Source of the DNA: Confluentibacter lentus
Lineage (GTDB): Bacteria > Bacteroidota > Bacteroidia > Flavobacteriales > Flavobacteriaceae
Direction: 5' to 3'
Assembly (NCBI RefSeq): GCF_002806995.1
Contig: NZ_NIHE01000004.1
Span: forward strand, 1-64,000
DNA length: 64,000 nt
Part shown: piece after piece, positions 33,808 to 43,801 of the stretch
Layout of the letters: the number at the start of each line of letters is the position of its first letter
Numbering within the stretch: the first letter of the stretch is position 1
Notes under the pieces: model-generated
Seen by the model: the letters and a program-made list of their open reading frames with translations, nothing else
The model's database searches: none
Told to the model about the DNA's origin: nothing
Translations under genes and position numbers: made by a program

Positions 33808-33902
33808 CCGTCATTGCCAGGGAAGCATGACCGAAGCAATCTCACAATAATAGTAACATATATTAAAAAAATTGCCTCTTCCTTCGTCCTCGCAAAGACG
33901 AA
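33808..33902. repeat. Degenerate REP-like inverted repeat
   Basis: The left end reads CGTCATTGCCAGGGAAGC and further in CGAAGCAATCTC; the right end reads TTGCCTCTTCC and CTTCGTCCTCGCAAAGACG, which pair imperfectly with the left end. This matches the widespread intergenic element whose ends carry CGTCATTGCGAGG. About 95 bases, in the gap between the receptor and HMA genes. It has diverged and contains no open frame. Confidence 0.7.
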
Positions 33903-33921
33903 AAAACAAAAAACAAGAATC

Positions 33922-34269
33922 ATGAAAAAACTAATATTAATAGCTGTAATCTTAATAGAAACCGCGGCATTTTCCCAAAACAAAAATGCGAAAGCATCAC
34001 TAGAAGTCAACGGTGTATGCTTAATGTGCAAGACCAGAATCGAAAAAGCAAGTCTAAATACCAAAGGCGTAAAAAGTGCCATTTGGGACGTCAAAACCCA
34101 TGAATTAAAATTGATTTTTGATGAAAATAAAACTGACATAAAAACAATTGAAAAAAACATCGTTGCTGTTGGGCACGACACTAAAAATTTGAAAGCGAAA
34201 GAAGAGGTTTATAAAACTATAGATGCCTGCTGCCAATACAGAGATCAAGCCGTTATAGATGCCCATTAA
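33922..34269 (+). CDS. Exported heavy-metal-associated (HMA) domain protein
   Basis: A 115-residue protein with a signal peptide (MKKLILIAVILIETAAFSQ) followed by one ferredoxin-like HMA domain. The metal loop is VCLMCKTRI with Cys33 and Cys36. A second Cys pair lies near the C-terminus (DACCQYRD). The open frame reaches back to 33814 through the REP-like element, but the ATG at 33922 starts the signal peptide and is clearly preferred. A periplasmic metal chaperone role is likely, handing copper or a similar ion on from the TonB receptor upstream. It is followed by a strong terminator. Confidence 0.88.
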   Translation: MKKLILIAVILIETAAFSQNKNAKASLEVNGVCLMCKTRIEKASLNTKGVKSAIWDVKTHELKLIFDENKTDIKTIEKNIVAVGHDTKNLKAKEEVYKTIDACCQYRDQAVIDAH

Positions 34270-34284
34270 GAGTCAGAATGTTAA

Positions 34285-34316
34285 AAGTCCAAACAACCAA
34301 GTTTGGACTTTTTTTA
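34285..34316 (+). terminator. Intrinsic terminator closing the metal-handling module
   Basis: A perfect 10-bp stem AAGTCCAAAC / GTTTGGACTT with loop AACCAA, followed by T-run, 15 bases after the HMA gene stop. Confidence 0.9.
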
Positions 34317-34330
34317 TGGATAAAATTAGC

Positions 34331-34338
34331 TAACTTCG
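34331..34338 (+). promoter_or_regulatory. Candidate -7 box (TAACTTCG) of the esterase gene
   Basis: One base from the TAnnTTTG consensus (C in place of the third T), 28 bases before the ATG at 34366 and just after a terminator, where a promoter is expected. Confidence 0.5.
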
Positions 34339-34365
34339 TTTTTAGTAAACAAACCAACAAACTTT

Positions 34366-35274
34366 ATGACCATGAAGAATAACTTTTTAGTTCTTATACT
34401 AGCAGTACTTTGTATTAGCAGCAGTTTTGCGCAAAATATGGGAAAACAATGGCTGGATTTAAATTATGCTAATGACGATAAAGTTTATCATAAACTTGAT
34501 ATTCATTTACCTAACATAGAAAAAACCAAATACAAAGCCATCATTGTGATATATGGTAGTGCTTGGTTTGCCAATAATATGAAACAAATGGGATTTCAAG
34601 CTTTGGGCAAACCCTTATTGGATAGTGGTTTTGCGGTTATTTCCATCAATCACCGGTCGAGTGGAGATGCCATGTATCCTGCTCAAATTAATGATGTAAA
34701 AGCTGCCATCCGTTTTATTAGAGCCAATGCTGATGCTTATAACATTGATGCGTCTTTTATTGGTATTACGGGATTTTCTTCTGGTGGCCATTTGGCATCG
34801 TTGGCGGGAACAACCAATGGTGTTAAAACATTTACGGTTGGTGAAAAAACGGTTAATATTGAAGGTGATTTAGGGAACTATACTGAAGTTAGAAGTGACG
34901 TTGATGCGGTGGTAGATTGGTTTGGCCCAATAGATTTTACACGTATGGAAAACTGCACGACCACAAAAGATGATAAATCCCCCGAAGCCGCTTTAATAAA
35001 AGGCAATCCAGCAGATAATTTGGATATGTTAGCGCTCATAAACCCGATGACGTTTCTTGATAATAATGACCCGCAATTTTTGGTAATTCATGGCGACACA
35101 GATAACGTGGTGCCACATTGCCAAAGCGTTTTTTTCTCTGATACTTTAAAAGAAAAAGGGTTGTTAAATGAATTTATTTCGGTACCCAACGGACAGCATG
35201 GCCCTGTGACATTTAATGAAAACACCTTTAAAAAGATGAGTGATTTCTTTATGATGGAGGCTGGGGAGAAATAA
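34366..35274 (+). CDS. Secreted alpha/beta-hydrolase, esterase-lipase type
   Basis: A 302-residue protein with signal peptide ending in SSFAQ. It matches the BD-FAE/hormone-sensitive-lipase-like group of alpha/beta hydrolases: the oxyanion segment IYGSAWFANN, INHRSSGDAMYPAQINDVKAAIRFIR, nucleophile elbow GFSSGGH (Ser), the acid in HGDTDNVVPH and the His in NGQHGPVTF. The usual HGGG oxyanion motif is replaced by YGSAW. An ATG at 34372 is a possible alternative start. The substrate is unknown; a carbohydrate acetyl or feruloyl esterase would fit the secretion. Single-gene unit with its own promoter. Confidence 0.87.
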   Translation: MTMKNNFLVLILAVLCISSSFAQNMGKQWLDLNYANDDKVYHKLDIHLPNIEKTKYKAIIVIYGSAWFANNMKQMGFQALGKPLLDSGFAVISINHRSSGDAMYPAQINDVKAAIRFIRANADAYNIDASFIGITGFSSGGHLASLAGTTNGVKTFTVGEKTVNIEGDLGNYTEVRSDVDAVVDWFGPIDFTRMENCTTTKDDKSPEAALIKGNPADNLDMLALINPMTFLDNNDPQFLVIHGDTDNVVPHCQSVFFSDTLKEKGLLNEFISVPNGQHGPVTFNENTFKKMSDFFMMEAGEK

Positions 35275-35315
35275 ATCTACTATAATTATCTGCTTTATTT
35301 TGTAAATAATTTCAC

Positions 35316-35323
35316 TACATTCG
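35316..35323 (+). promoter_or_regulatory. Candidate -7 box (TACATTCG)
   Basis: A TAnnTTCG-type box about 90 bases before the ATG of the beta-barrel protein gene at 35414, in the only intergenic gap before it. The TTTG at 35299-35302 upstream is too close to be a normal -33 box. Confidence 0.35.
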
Positions 35324-35413
35324 TTTCTTGAATAACAAAATTTTTAAGAATTGTTAGCTAAAAAGTGTTGTTATTTGTGCCCATTAAATACATATTAACC
35401 AACCAAATTCAAT

Positions 35414-36655
35414 ATGAAAAACCAACTATTACTTATTTTATTAACAATTTTAAGCCTGAACTGTTATTCACAGATTTCTTTTGAGAAGGGATATTATATT
35501 GATAATAATGACCGAAAAATTAATTGTTTTATTAAAAATATTGATTGGAGAAATAATCCAACGGAATTTGAATACAAATTATCAGAAAACAGTGAGCCGG
35601 TAATAGCAACAATAAAATCTGCTAAAGAATTTGGAATTGATAACGTTTCAAAATACGTAAGAATTGCAGTAAATATTGATAAGTCTATTGAAAATGTTAA
35701 TAGTAGGATTTTAATAAGTAAAGAGAAAAATCCTGTTTTTGAAGAAGAAGAGCTTTTTTTAAAAGTATTATTAGAAGGGAAAGCCAGTCTATATTCATTT
35801 CAAGAGGGTAACACAGAAAAGTTTTTTTATAGTAATGATGGTTCTAAAATTGAACAATTAATATACAAAAGATATTTGGATATTGAGAATAATAAAGTTT
35901 CCTTAAATAAAGGTTATAAACAACAGCTTTGGAACGATTTAAAATGTCCAACTTTCAATATGTCAAAAGTTGAAAATTTAGGTTATGATGAAAAGGAGTT
36001 AGTTCGTTTTTTTGAAGCATATAATAAATGTAATAATCAAGAATCAATCAGTTTTGAAGAAAAAGAGAAAAAAGATTTATTCAATTTAAATATTCGCCCT
36101 GGTTTTAATAGTTCGTCACTTTCAATAGAAAATAGTTTTATAAATAACAGAGATTTTGATTTTGGCAATGAACTTGCGTTTAGGTTCGGGGTTGAAGCCG
36201 AAATAATTTTTCCATTTAATAAAAACAAATGGAGTGTAATCATAGAACCAACATATCGCCAAGATTATAAATCTGAAAGATCACGAGAAAACAGTAATGT
36301 TTCAGGAGGTATTCTTATTTCGAAAGTAAACTACAATTCCATTGAATTGCCAATAGGTATTAGGCATTATTTTTATCTAAATGATGATTCTAAAATTTTC
36401 CTAAACCTATCTTATGTATTTGATTTCCCAAGTGATGCCTCCTCTATTCAATTTTTTAGAAATGACGGTTCAATGCTTGATGAACTTATAATTAGAACAA
36501 ATAGCAATCTATTATTGGGTTTAGGTTATAAATATAATGATAGATATAGTTTGGAATTTAGATATCAAACAAGTAGAGAAATTTTAGGCCGCAATCCAAA
36601 TTGGACTTCTAAATTTAATACAGCATCAATCATATTAGGGTATTCATTGTTTTAA
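35414..36655 (+). CDS. Predicted outer-membrane beta-barrel protein of unknown function
   Basis: A 413-residue exported protein with a signal peptide (MKNQLLLILLTILSLNCYSQ). The N-terminal half (about 20-220) is a soluble region with the phrase KGYYIDNNDRKINCFIKNIDW seen at the start of many flavobacterial proteins of unknown function. The C-terminal half alternates hydrophobic and polar residues in about eight strands (RFGVEAEIIFPFNKN, IELPIGIRHYFYLND, SLEFRYQTSREI) and ends in an aromatic Phe, typical of porin-like barrels. No role can be given. Bounded by a bidirectional terminator on the right. Confidence 0.7.
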   Translation: MKNQLLLILLTILSLNCYSQISFEKGYYIDNNDRKINCFIKNIDWRNNPTEFEYKLSENSEPVIATIKSAKEFGIDNVSKYVRIAVNIDKSIENVNSRILISKEKNPVFEEEELFLKVLLEGKASLYSFQEGNTEKFFYSNDGSKIEQLIYKRYLDIENNKVSLNKGYKQQLWNDLKCPTFNMSKVENLGYDEKELVRFFEAYNKCNNQESISFEEKEKKDLFNLNIRPGFNSSSLSIENSFINNRDFDFGNELAFRFGVEAEIIFPFNKNKWSVIIEPTYRQDYKSERSRENSNVSGGILISKVNYNSIELPIGIRHYFYLNDDSKIFLNLSYVFDFPSDASSIQFFRNDGSMLDELIIRTNSNLLLGLGYKYNDRYSLEFRYQTSREILGRNPNWTSKFNTASIILGYSLF

Positions 36656-36700
36656 AACAAGTCTTAGTATTTTATAAGTAAGCCATAAAATAACCCACAA

Positions 36701-36733
36701 AAAAAACGCTTCAAACTAAATTGAAGCGTTTTT
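36701..36733. terminator. Bidirectional terminator between the barrel gene and groEL
   Basis: AAAAACGCTTCAA and TTGAAGCGTTTTT pair over 13 bp around a 6-base loop. The A- and T-rich ends serve both convergent genes. Confidence 0.9.
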
Positions 36734-36758
36734 AATATTTGCGTGTCGAGGCTCTTGA

Positions 36759-38402
<1,644 letters not shown>

Positions 38403-38414
38403 TTAGTTTTTTTT

Positions 38415-38489
38415 GTCATTCCTGCGAAGGCAGGAATCTGTTGAATTTATAGTTTAATTTTTTTGTGGATTCCGTATCAAGTGCGGAAA
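38415..38489. repeat. REP-like element in the groES-groEL gap
   Basis: Two hairpins: ATTCCTGCGAAGGCAGGAAT (38418-38437), and GGATTCCG ... GCGGAA around 38467-38488. Together they look like the two halves of a common intergenic palindromic repeat of bacteria. It lies inside the groESL transcript and might shape mRNA stability between the two genes. Confidence 0.75.
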
Positions 38490-38498
38490 CAGCACGTG

Positions 38499-38774
38499 TT
38501 AAACAATTGCAAGGATATCGCTTTCGCGCATAATTAAATAGTCTTTACCTTCTAATTTAAGTTCTGTACCAGCATATTTTCCATAAAGCACAGTATCACC
38601 AACTTTAACAGTAATAGGCTCGTCTTTTGTGCCTTTTCCGGCAGCTACTACAGTTCCTCTTTGCGGTTTTTCTTTAGCGTTATCTGGAATAATGATTCCT
38701 GATGCTGTTTTGGTTTCAGCGGCAGCAGGTTCTATAAGGACTCTATCTGCTAATGGTTTAATGTTTAATCCCAT
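38499..38774 (-). CDS. groES: Co-chaperonin GroES
   Basis: A 91-residue HSP10 subunit. The family pattern [42 protein letters not shown] is followed by the mobile-loop-distal part [36 protein letters not shown]. It caps the GroEL ring. It is upstream of groEL on the same strand, as in most bacteria. No TAnnTTTG box or inverted-repeat heat-shock operator was found in the 96 bases before it; on the minus strand TTGGCAC and TATATC words at 38842-38818 could form a promoter of another sigma factor. Confidence 0.98.
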   Translation of the reverse strand: MGLNIKPLADRVLIEPAAAETKTASGIIIPDNAKEKPQRGTVVAAGKGTKDEPITVKVGDTVLYGKYAGTELKLEGKDYLIMRESDILAIV

Positions 38775-38870
38775 GTGATTATACGTTTTAAATTATTAAG
38801 TTATTATTTAATGTTGATATACTAGTCTAAAAGTGTGCCAATCGCTGTAAACTGACAAACTTGCAGAAAT

Positions 38871-38899
38871 AAAAAATGCCAACGGTTTAAGTTGGCATC
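38871..38899 (-). terminator. Intrinsic terminator after secG
   Basis: On the minus strand ATGCCAAC and GTTGGCAT pair over 8 bp around a 7-base loop and run into T6, 25 bases after the secG stop. It separates the miaB-to-secG operon from groESL. Confidence 0.85.
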
Positions 38900-38923
38900 T
38901 TGGTTTATTTTAATGAACCCTGA

Positions 38924-39286
38924 TTATTGTGCTGGCTCAGTTGTTGGTTCCGTTGTATTATTTGGTAAAGGTTGTTGAACAGGTGGTGTTTGGTTTAAAG
39001 GTTGTGCCGATTGATCGATATCCAAGGCTTTAGAATCAACACTTTGTATGCCTCTATTTATGGCAACATTAGATACTAAAATTAGTACCAATAAGATGGT
39101 TGCCAAAGTCCATGTGCTTTTATCTAAAAAATCGGTTGTTTTTTTAACGCCACCTAATTGTTGAGTACCACCACCTCCAAAAGAAGAGGATAATCCACCT
39201 CCTTTAGGGTTTTGCACCATGATTACGACTATTAATAAAAATGCTACGATAACAATCAGTGCTAAAAATATTGAAAATGTGCTCAT
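38924..39286 (-). CDS. secG: Preprotein translocase subunit SecG
   Basis: A 120-residue membrane protein with two helices (about 4-22 and 59-77) joined by a basic loop containing the SecG-typical VQNPKGGGLSSSFGG. A hydrophilic proline- and glutamine-rich tail (about 85-120) is longer than in Proteobacteria. SecG assists the SecYEG channel. It starts 2 bases after the stop of the TPR gene, so is co-transcribed, and is the last gene of its operon. Confidence 0.93.
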   Translation of the reverse strand: MSTFSIFLALIVIVAFLLIVVIMVQNPKGGGLSSSFGGGGTQQLGGVKKTTDFLDKSTWTLATILLVLILVSNVAINRGIQSVDSKALDIDQSAQPLNQTPPVQQPLPNNTTEPTTEPAQ

Positions 39287-39288
39287 TA

Positions 39289-40263
39289 TTACTTATTATT
39301 TTGTTCTTGTAATTCTTCTACTGCTTTAATTTGGATTGCAAAGAAACTACTTTTTTCTGGATATTTCAAACTTAAAATTTTATATGATTGAATTGCTTTC
39401 GAATAGTTTTTTTGCTCAACATAAATACGTGCCAAAGTTTCTGTCATCAACTCTTCTGGTTGGATATTTTGCAATTTTGCCAGATTGAGTTTTGGATTGG
39501 CAGGCGTTCTTGGATCTATTTTAGGATTTTGCGAAATGAATTTATCTATAAGTTGAAACTTTTTTGTTTTTTCAAAGTTGTCTTCAACAACAGTTTCATT
39601 TAAAACTTCGGGTTCTTTATTTTCTTGTTGAGGTGTTTCGTCTATGTTGTTATCCCTTTTTATAGGATGAAATCGAGTTAGTTTAAGCCATTCTGTAAAC
39701 GAATGTGATTCACGTTTATCAAATTCCAAAGGTTTTCCAAGCTTTAAAATATCGCTTGGCGACATATCTTTTGTCTCAATTTTGTCTGTTGTTACTTCTT
39801 CAATAGTGCCAGAAGTATCTAGAGTAAAAGGAATAACTTTTTTAATACGTTCTTCTTTAGGTTCAAATAATGTAGGGTCTAAAACACCAGTGGTATCAAT
39901 AATTTGCTGTTTTAATCTATCATCAATCGTCACCTGTTTATTCACAGAAATATCTTCCATCGATACCTCAATGGTTTTCAGGTATTCATCATTTTGTTTG
40001 ATGACTTGCGATATTTCGTTTTGAATAAAAGCTTCTGAAGTTATAAAATCGAATAAGATGCTTCTGTCCGCTGTATAGGCCGCCGTTTTTTTAAGTTCTT
40101 GATTGTATTTGAAACTTTCTTGATTTTTTAATCCTTTTAAATACAAAGCTCGTGCCGATTGAAAATAAGGATATGCTTCAATAATAGCGTTTACAGCACC
40201 AGTTTGGTGTCCCGTTATATTGCCTGGATTTGATAATAAATATGTAAATTCTTGCTTATTCAA
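39289..40263 (-). CDS. TPR-like protein of the lptE-secG operon
   Basis: A 324-residue hydrophilic protein without a signal peptide. Short helical units near both ends resemble TPR repeats (ATLARIYVEQKNYSKAIQSYKILSLKYPEKSSFFAIQIKAVEELQEQ at the C-terminus), while the centre (about 110-240) is charged and low in complexity. No known domain was recognised. Its place between lptE and secG, close to both, suggests a link with envelope assembly or protein export. The name 'tetratricopeptide repeat protein' is all the sequence supports. Confidence 0.65.
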   Translation of the reverse strand: MNKQEFTYLLSNPGNITGHQTGAVNAIIEAYPYFQSARALYLKGLKNQESFKYNQELKKTAAYTADRSILFDFITSEAFIQNEISQVIKQNDEYLKTIEVSMEDISVNKQVTIDDRLKQQIIDTTGVLDPTLFEPKEERIKKVIPFTLDTSGTIEEVTTDKIETKDMSPSDILKLGKPLEFDKRESHSFTEWLKLTRFHPIKRDNNIDETPQQENKEPEVLNETVVEDNFEKTKKFQLIDKFISQNPKIDPRTPANPKLNLAKLQNIQPEELMTETLARIYVEQKNYSKAIQSYKILSLKYPEKSSFFAIQIKAVEELQEQNNK

Positions 40264-40327
40264 AGGATTAAAATTTCAAACTATTTTTATAGACATATTT
40301 GCTCATACAATTCCGCAACAAACAACA

Positions 40328-40834
40328 CTACCATTTGGCCAGAGACGCATTAAATATATCTTGGGTAATACGTTCAAAAATTTCTTCTATGGCGGCGGTT
40401 TTCTGACTGCCGATTAATTGTGCACTACCTGCATAATCGTAAAAAAATGAAAATGGTTGGTCAAACTCCGCTTCTTCATCATTTTTATCATAAAAGTGAA
40501 CTCTTACAGTGATGGTTAATCTGTTTTGCGCAGCCGTTTGTTGGGCAGTTGCCGTAGTTGGGGAAATTCTGAAGTCTGTTATTTCGCCTTCATAAACAAT
40601 ATCACCATTGGAATTAACATTGGTTAAATTTGTTTGGTTTTCTAATATTGCTATGAGCGCATTTCTGAAATCTACTTCCAATCCAGGTTCTACCAATAGT
40701 GAGTTGTTTTCAAAACGATTAACTTGGAATGTTTTGGTTTTTGATGATATGGAAGCTCCTGTAAATGAGTAAAATCCACAGCCAACCAAACTTGAAGCTA
40801 TCAATAGCACTAAAATGAATTTTAATGATTTCAT
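40328..40834 (-). CDS. lptE: LPS-assembly lipoprotein LptE
   Basis: A 168-residue outer-membrane lipoprotein with lipobox LVGC (Cys19) and the immediate GFYSFTGASIS that marks LptE proteins in Bacteroidota. The body is TFQVNRFENNSLLVEPGLEVDFRNALIAILENQTNLT and ITDFRISPT. LptE plugs the LptD barrel, through which lipopolysaccharide reaches the surface. It lies 40 bases downstream of the sigma-54-type activator gene and upstream of the TPR gene, in the miaB-to-secG operon. Confidence 0.88.
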   Translation of the reverse strand: MKSLKFILVLLIASSLVGCGFYSFTGASISSKTKTFQVNRFENNSLLVEPGLEVDFRNALIAILENQTNLTNVNSNGDIVYEGEITDFRISPTTATAQQTAAQNRLTITVRVHFYDKNDEEAEFDQPFSFFYDYAGSAQLIGSQKTAAIEEIFERITQDIFNASLAKW

Positions 40835-40873
40835 GTATGTATAATGATGATCTGTTTTTAATTAAACTTAAAA

Positions 40874-42133
40874 TTACAAATCATATTGTTTAATTTTTCT
40901 GTATAAAGTGCGTTCGCTAATACCAAGCTCTGCAGCGGCTAATTTACGTTTTCCGTCGTGACGTTCAAGCGATTTTTTTATTAATTCCAATTCTTTGTCA
41001 TGAAGCGAGAGTGTTTCTTCTTCTTCAATCTCTTCAGCAAAATGATATTTATCTGGTTTGCTGGAAATTTCTGGAGTAACAGCGGTTTGTTCAGGAATGG
41101 ATAAAACGTCATCTTCTACGGCTTCCTCATAATCTTCCTCATCCGTATTGCCATATATTTTTTGGATTAAGCCTTCATTGTTTTTTTCAACATCTTTGGA
41201 GTTTCCATTTTTCATGAGTTCTAAAGTGAGTTTTTTTAAATCGTTTAAATCACTTTTCATGTCGAATAACACTTTATATAAAATCTCTCGTTCGCTACTA
41301 AAATCACTTTCAGACTTTGAGGTTTTTATAACGGCCGGTAAATTACTACCAGATGTTGGCAAATAGGCTTTTAGGGCTTCGGCACTTATGGTTCGGTTAT
41401 GTTCTAAAACAGAAATTTGTTCTGCTATATTTCGTAATTGACGGATGTTTCCGCTCCAGCGATGTTTTAAAAGCACTTGTACGGCTGCATCAGTTAATTT
41501 GACGGTTGGCATTTTATATTTCAAGGCAAAATCGCTTGCAAACTTTCTGAATAACAAATGTATATCTTCTTGGCGCTCACGTAAAGGCGGCAAATGGATA
41601 TCTACCGTACTTAAACGGTAGTATAAATCTTCCCTAAAAGTTCCTTTTTCAATGGATTGGAACATGTTGGCATTTGTGGCAGCCACAATACGCACATTAG
41701 TTTTTTGTACTTTACTGGAACCGACTTTTAAAAATTCGCCATTTTCCAAAACACGTAATAAACGTACTTGGGTGGTTAATGGTAATTCGCCAACTTCATC
41801 TAAAAAAATGGTGCCACCATCTGCAACTTCAAAATACCCTTCACGGGTTTGGGTAGCTCCTGTAAATGAGCCTTTTTCATGACCAAAAAGTTCGCTATCT
41901 ATAGTGCCTTCTGGGATAGCTCCACAGTTTACGGCAATGTATTTATTATGTTTTCTGTGCGATAATTGATGGATGATTTTAGGAATACTTTCCTTACCAA
42001 CACCGCTTTCTCCAGTAACCAAAACAGAAATGTCGGTAGGTGCTACTTGAATGGCTTTTTCTATAGCACGGTTAAGTGTACCACTGTTCCCAATAATACC
42101 AAAACGTTGTTTTATGGCTTGTACTGATTCCAT
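40874..42133 (-). CDS. Sigma-54-type transcriptional activator without a sensor domain
   Basis: A 419-residue protein that begins directly with the AAA+ domain. Walker A is GESGVGKE (41-48), the sigma-54 contact loop is GSFTGA (88-93), and Walker B is GGTIFLDE (106-113). The Fis-type helix-turn-helix is at the C-terminus (KRKLAAAELGISERTLYRKIKQY). A long acidic linker (about 280-375) joins the two. No receiver or PAS domain precedes the AAA+ part, so activity is probably set by expression or by a partner. It lies in the operon with miaB upstream and lptE downstream, a flavobacterial arrangement. Target genes are unknown. Confidence 0.92.
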   Translation of the reverse strand: MESVQAIKQRFGIIGNSGTLNRAIEKAIQVAPTDISVLVTGESGVGKESIPKIIHQLSHRKHNKYIAVNCGAIPEGTIDSELFGHEKGSFTGATQTREGYFEVADGGTIFLDEVGELPLTTQVRLLRVLENGEFLKVGSSKVQKTNVRIVAATNANMFQSIEKGTFREDLYYRLSTVDIHLPPLRERQEDIHLLFRKFASDFALKYKMPTVKLTDAAVQVLLKHRWSGNIRQLRNIAEQISVLEHNRTISAEALKAYLPTSGSNLPAVIKTSKSESDFSSEREILYKVLFDMKSDLNDLKKLTLELMKNGNSKDVEKNNEGLIQKIYGNTDEEDYEEAVEDDVLSIPEQTAVTPEISSKPDKYHFAEEIEEEETLSLHDKELELIKKSLERHDGKRKLAAAELGISERTLYRKIKQYDL

Positions 42134-42200
42134 TTATAAGTTAAAAATTAAAAGTGAAAAGTTAAAAATATAATCAAATTCATATAACTGCTTTTCATTG

Positions 42201-43649
42201 TTAATTGTTCATTGATAATCCAACAGCTACACCAATTAAGGTCGCACTGGTACAATCGGTAACTTTTACGTTTACAAAATCACCTACTTTGTAATGTTCT
42301 TTGGGAAACACCGCGACAATATTTTGAGGTGTTCTGCCAGACCATTGAGTATCCGATTTTTTGGATTCTTTTTCAATTAAAACTTCCACAACCGTATTCA
42401 AATGTTCTTTGGTTCTAATTTCACTGTGCTCTCTTTGTAAATCTACAATATCTTGCAAACGTCGTTTTTTTACTTCCTCTGGCACATCATCTATCATTTT
42501 TCGTTCAGCCAAAGTACCTGGGCGTTCGGAATAGGTAAACATATACCCGAAATTATATTTTACATAATCCATCAAAGAGACCGTGTCTTGAAAATCGGCT
42601 TCCGTTTCCGTAGGGAAACCAACAATCATATCTTGACTTATGGCACAATCAGGGATTATTTTTCGAATATTATCAATCAACGCCATATATTCCTCACGAG
42701 TATGTAAACGGTTCATTTCCTTTAAGATACGGTTGCTTCCGCTTTGTACCGGTAAATGAATGTGATTGCAAATATTTTGATATTTCGCCATGGTTTCAAC
42801 AACATCCAGCGTTAAATCTTGTGGATTTGATGTTGAAAACCGAATACGCATTTTAGGTTGTGTTTTGGCACAAAGTTCCAATAGGTTTGAGAAATTAACA
42901 GCGGTTGCCTTTTGGAAATCTGAAGCTTTATCAAAATCCTTTTTTAAACCGCCACCATACCAAAGGTAACTATCTACATTTTGTCCGAGTAAGGTAATTT
43001 CTTTGAAACCTCTATCCCATAAATCATTTATTTCCTCAATAATACTTTGTGGGTCTCTACTGCGCTCACGTCCGCGTGTAAAAGGTACAACACAAAAGGT
43101 ACACATATTATCGCAACCACGGGTAATGGAAACAAATGCGGTTACACCGTTGGTGTTTAAACGAACTGGAGAAATATCACCATACGTTTCTTCTTTGGAT
43201 AAAATTACGTTGATAGCGTCCCTACCTTCATCCACTTCTGCCAATAAATTTGGCAAATCTTTATAAGCATCGGGTCCAACGACTAGGTCAACTATTTTTT
43301 CTTCTTCCAGAAATTTTGTTTTTAAACGTTCTGCCATACAGCCTAAAACACCTACTTTCATTTTAGGGTTTGAATCCCGTTTTACGGCATTGTATTTTTC
43401 TAAGCGTTTGCGTACGGTTTGTTCGGCTTTATCACGAATGGAACAGGTGTTTACTAAAACCAAATCGGCATCTTCCAGATTTTGAGTTGTATTAAACCCA
43501 GCGGTTGCCAAAATAGACGCCACAATTTCGCTATCACTAAAATTCATGGCACAGCCATAACTTTCAATAAAAAGCTTACGTTTATTGCCTTCTTTTTGTT
43601 CTAAAACTAGCGCTTCGCCTTGTTTGTTTTCGTCTATTATTTTTTCCAT
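42201..43649 (-). CDS. miaB: tRNA-2-methylthio-N6-isopentenyladenosine synthase
   Basis: A 482-residue radical-SAM methylthiotransferase. The UPF0004 domain carries the second cluster's cysteines (ESYGCAMNFSDSE, NTCSIRDKAEQTVRKR, GCMAERL). The radical-SAM motif CDNMCTFC is near residue 179 with VPFTRGRERSR. The C-terminal TRAM domain covers about 405-480. It adds the methylthio group to A37 of tRNAs reading U-starting codons. It is the first gene of the leftward operon; a consensus -7 box lies 35 bases upstream. Confidence 0.96.
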   Translation of the reverse strand: MEKIIDENKQGEALVLEQKEGNKRKLFIESYGCAMNFSDSEIVASILATAGFNTTQNLEDADLVLVNTCSIRDKAEQTVRKRLEKYNAVKRDSNPKMKVGVLGCMAERLKTKFLEEEKIVDLVVGPDAYKDLPNLLAEVDEGRDAINVILSKEETYGDISPVRLNTNGVTAFVSITRGCDNMCTFCVVPFTRGRERSRDPQSIIEEINDLWDRGFKEITLLGQNVDSYLWYGGGLKKDFDKASDFQKATAVNFSNLLELCAKTQPKMRIRFSTSNPQDLTLDVVETMAKYQNICNHIHLPVQSGSNRILKEMNRLHTREEYMALIDNIRKIIPDCAISQDMIVGFPTETEADFQDTVSLMDYVKYNFGYMFTYSERPGTLAERKMIDDVPEEVKKRRLQDIVDLQREHSEIRTKEHLNTVVEVLIEKESKKSDTQWSGRTPQNIVAVFPKEHYKVGDFVNVKVTDCTSATLIGVAVGLSMNN

Positions 43650-43683
43650 AATTTACTGAATGGGGTAACAGTCAATAAGTGTG

Positions 43684-43691
43684 CAAAGATA
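43684..43691 (-). promoter_or_regulatory. miaB operon promoter -7 box (TATCTTTG)
   Basis: An exact TAnnTTTG on the minus strand, 35 bases before the miaB ATG, placed to read the miaB-to-secG operon. Confidence 0.7.
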
Positions 43692-43768
43692 CAACTTATT
43701 TGTGTTTTATGACAAACTGTCATATTTTAAAGCGAGATAAATTTTTGTTAAATCTTTCAGAAAACACT

Positions 43769-43776
43769 TATTTTTG
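43769..43776 (+). promoter_or_regulatory. Promoter -7 box (TATTTTTG) of the membrane protein gene
   Basis: An exact TAnnTTTG, 26 bases before the ATG at 43802. A TTTG at 43744-43747 lies 21 bases upstream, giving both halves of the Bacteroidota promoter. It supports 43802 as the start, because the longer open frame would begin upstream of the promoter. Confidence 0.75.
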
Positions 43777-43801
43777 GAGTGGACAACTAGGAATATATAA
43801 T

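Noticed and set aside
33777-34181. 134-codon open frame on the minus strand opposite the HMA gene
   Set aside because: The plus strand has a clear signal peptide and metal motif; the antisense frame has no features and crosses the REP-like element.
38775-38923. Search for a CIRCE operator before groES
   Set aside because: The TTAGCACTC-N9-GAGTGCTAA pattern is not present in the upstream gap.
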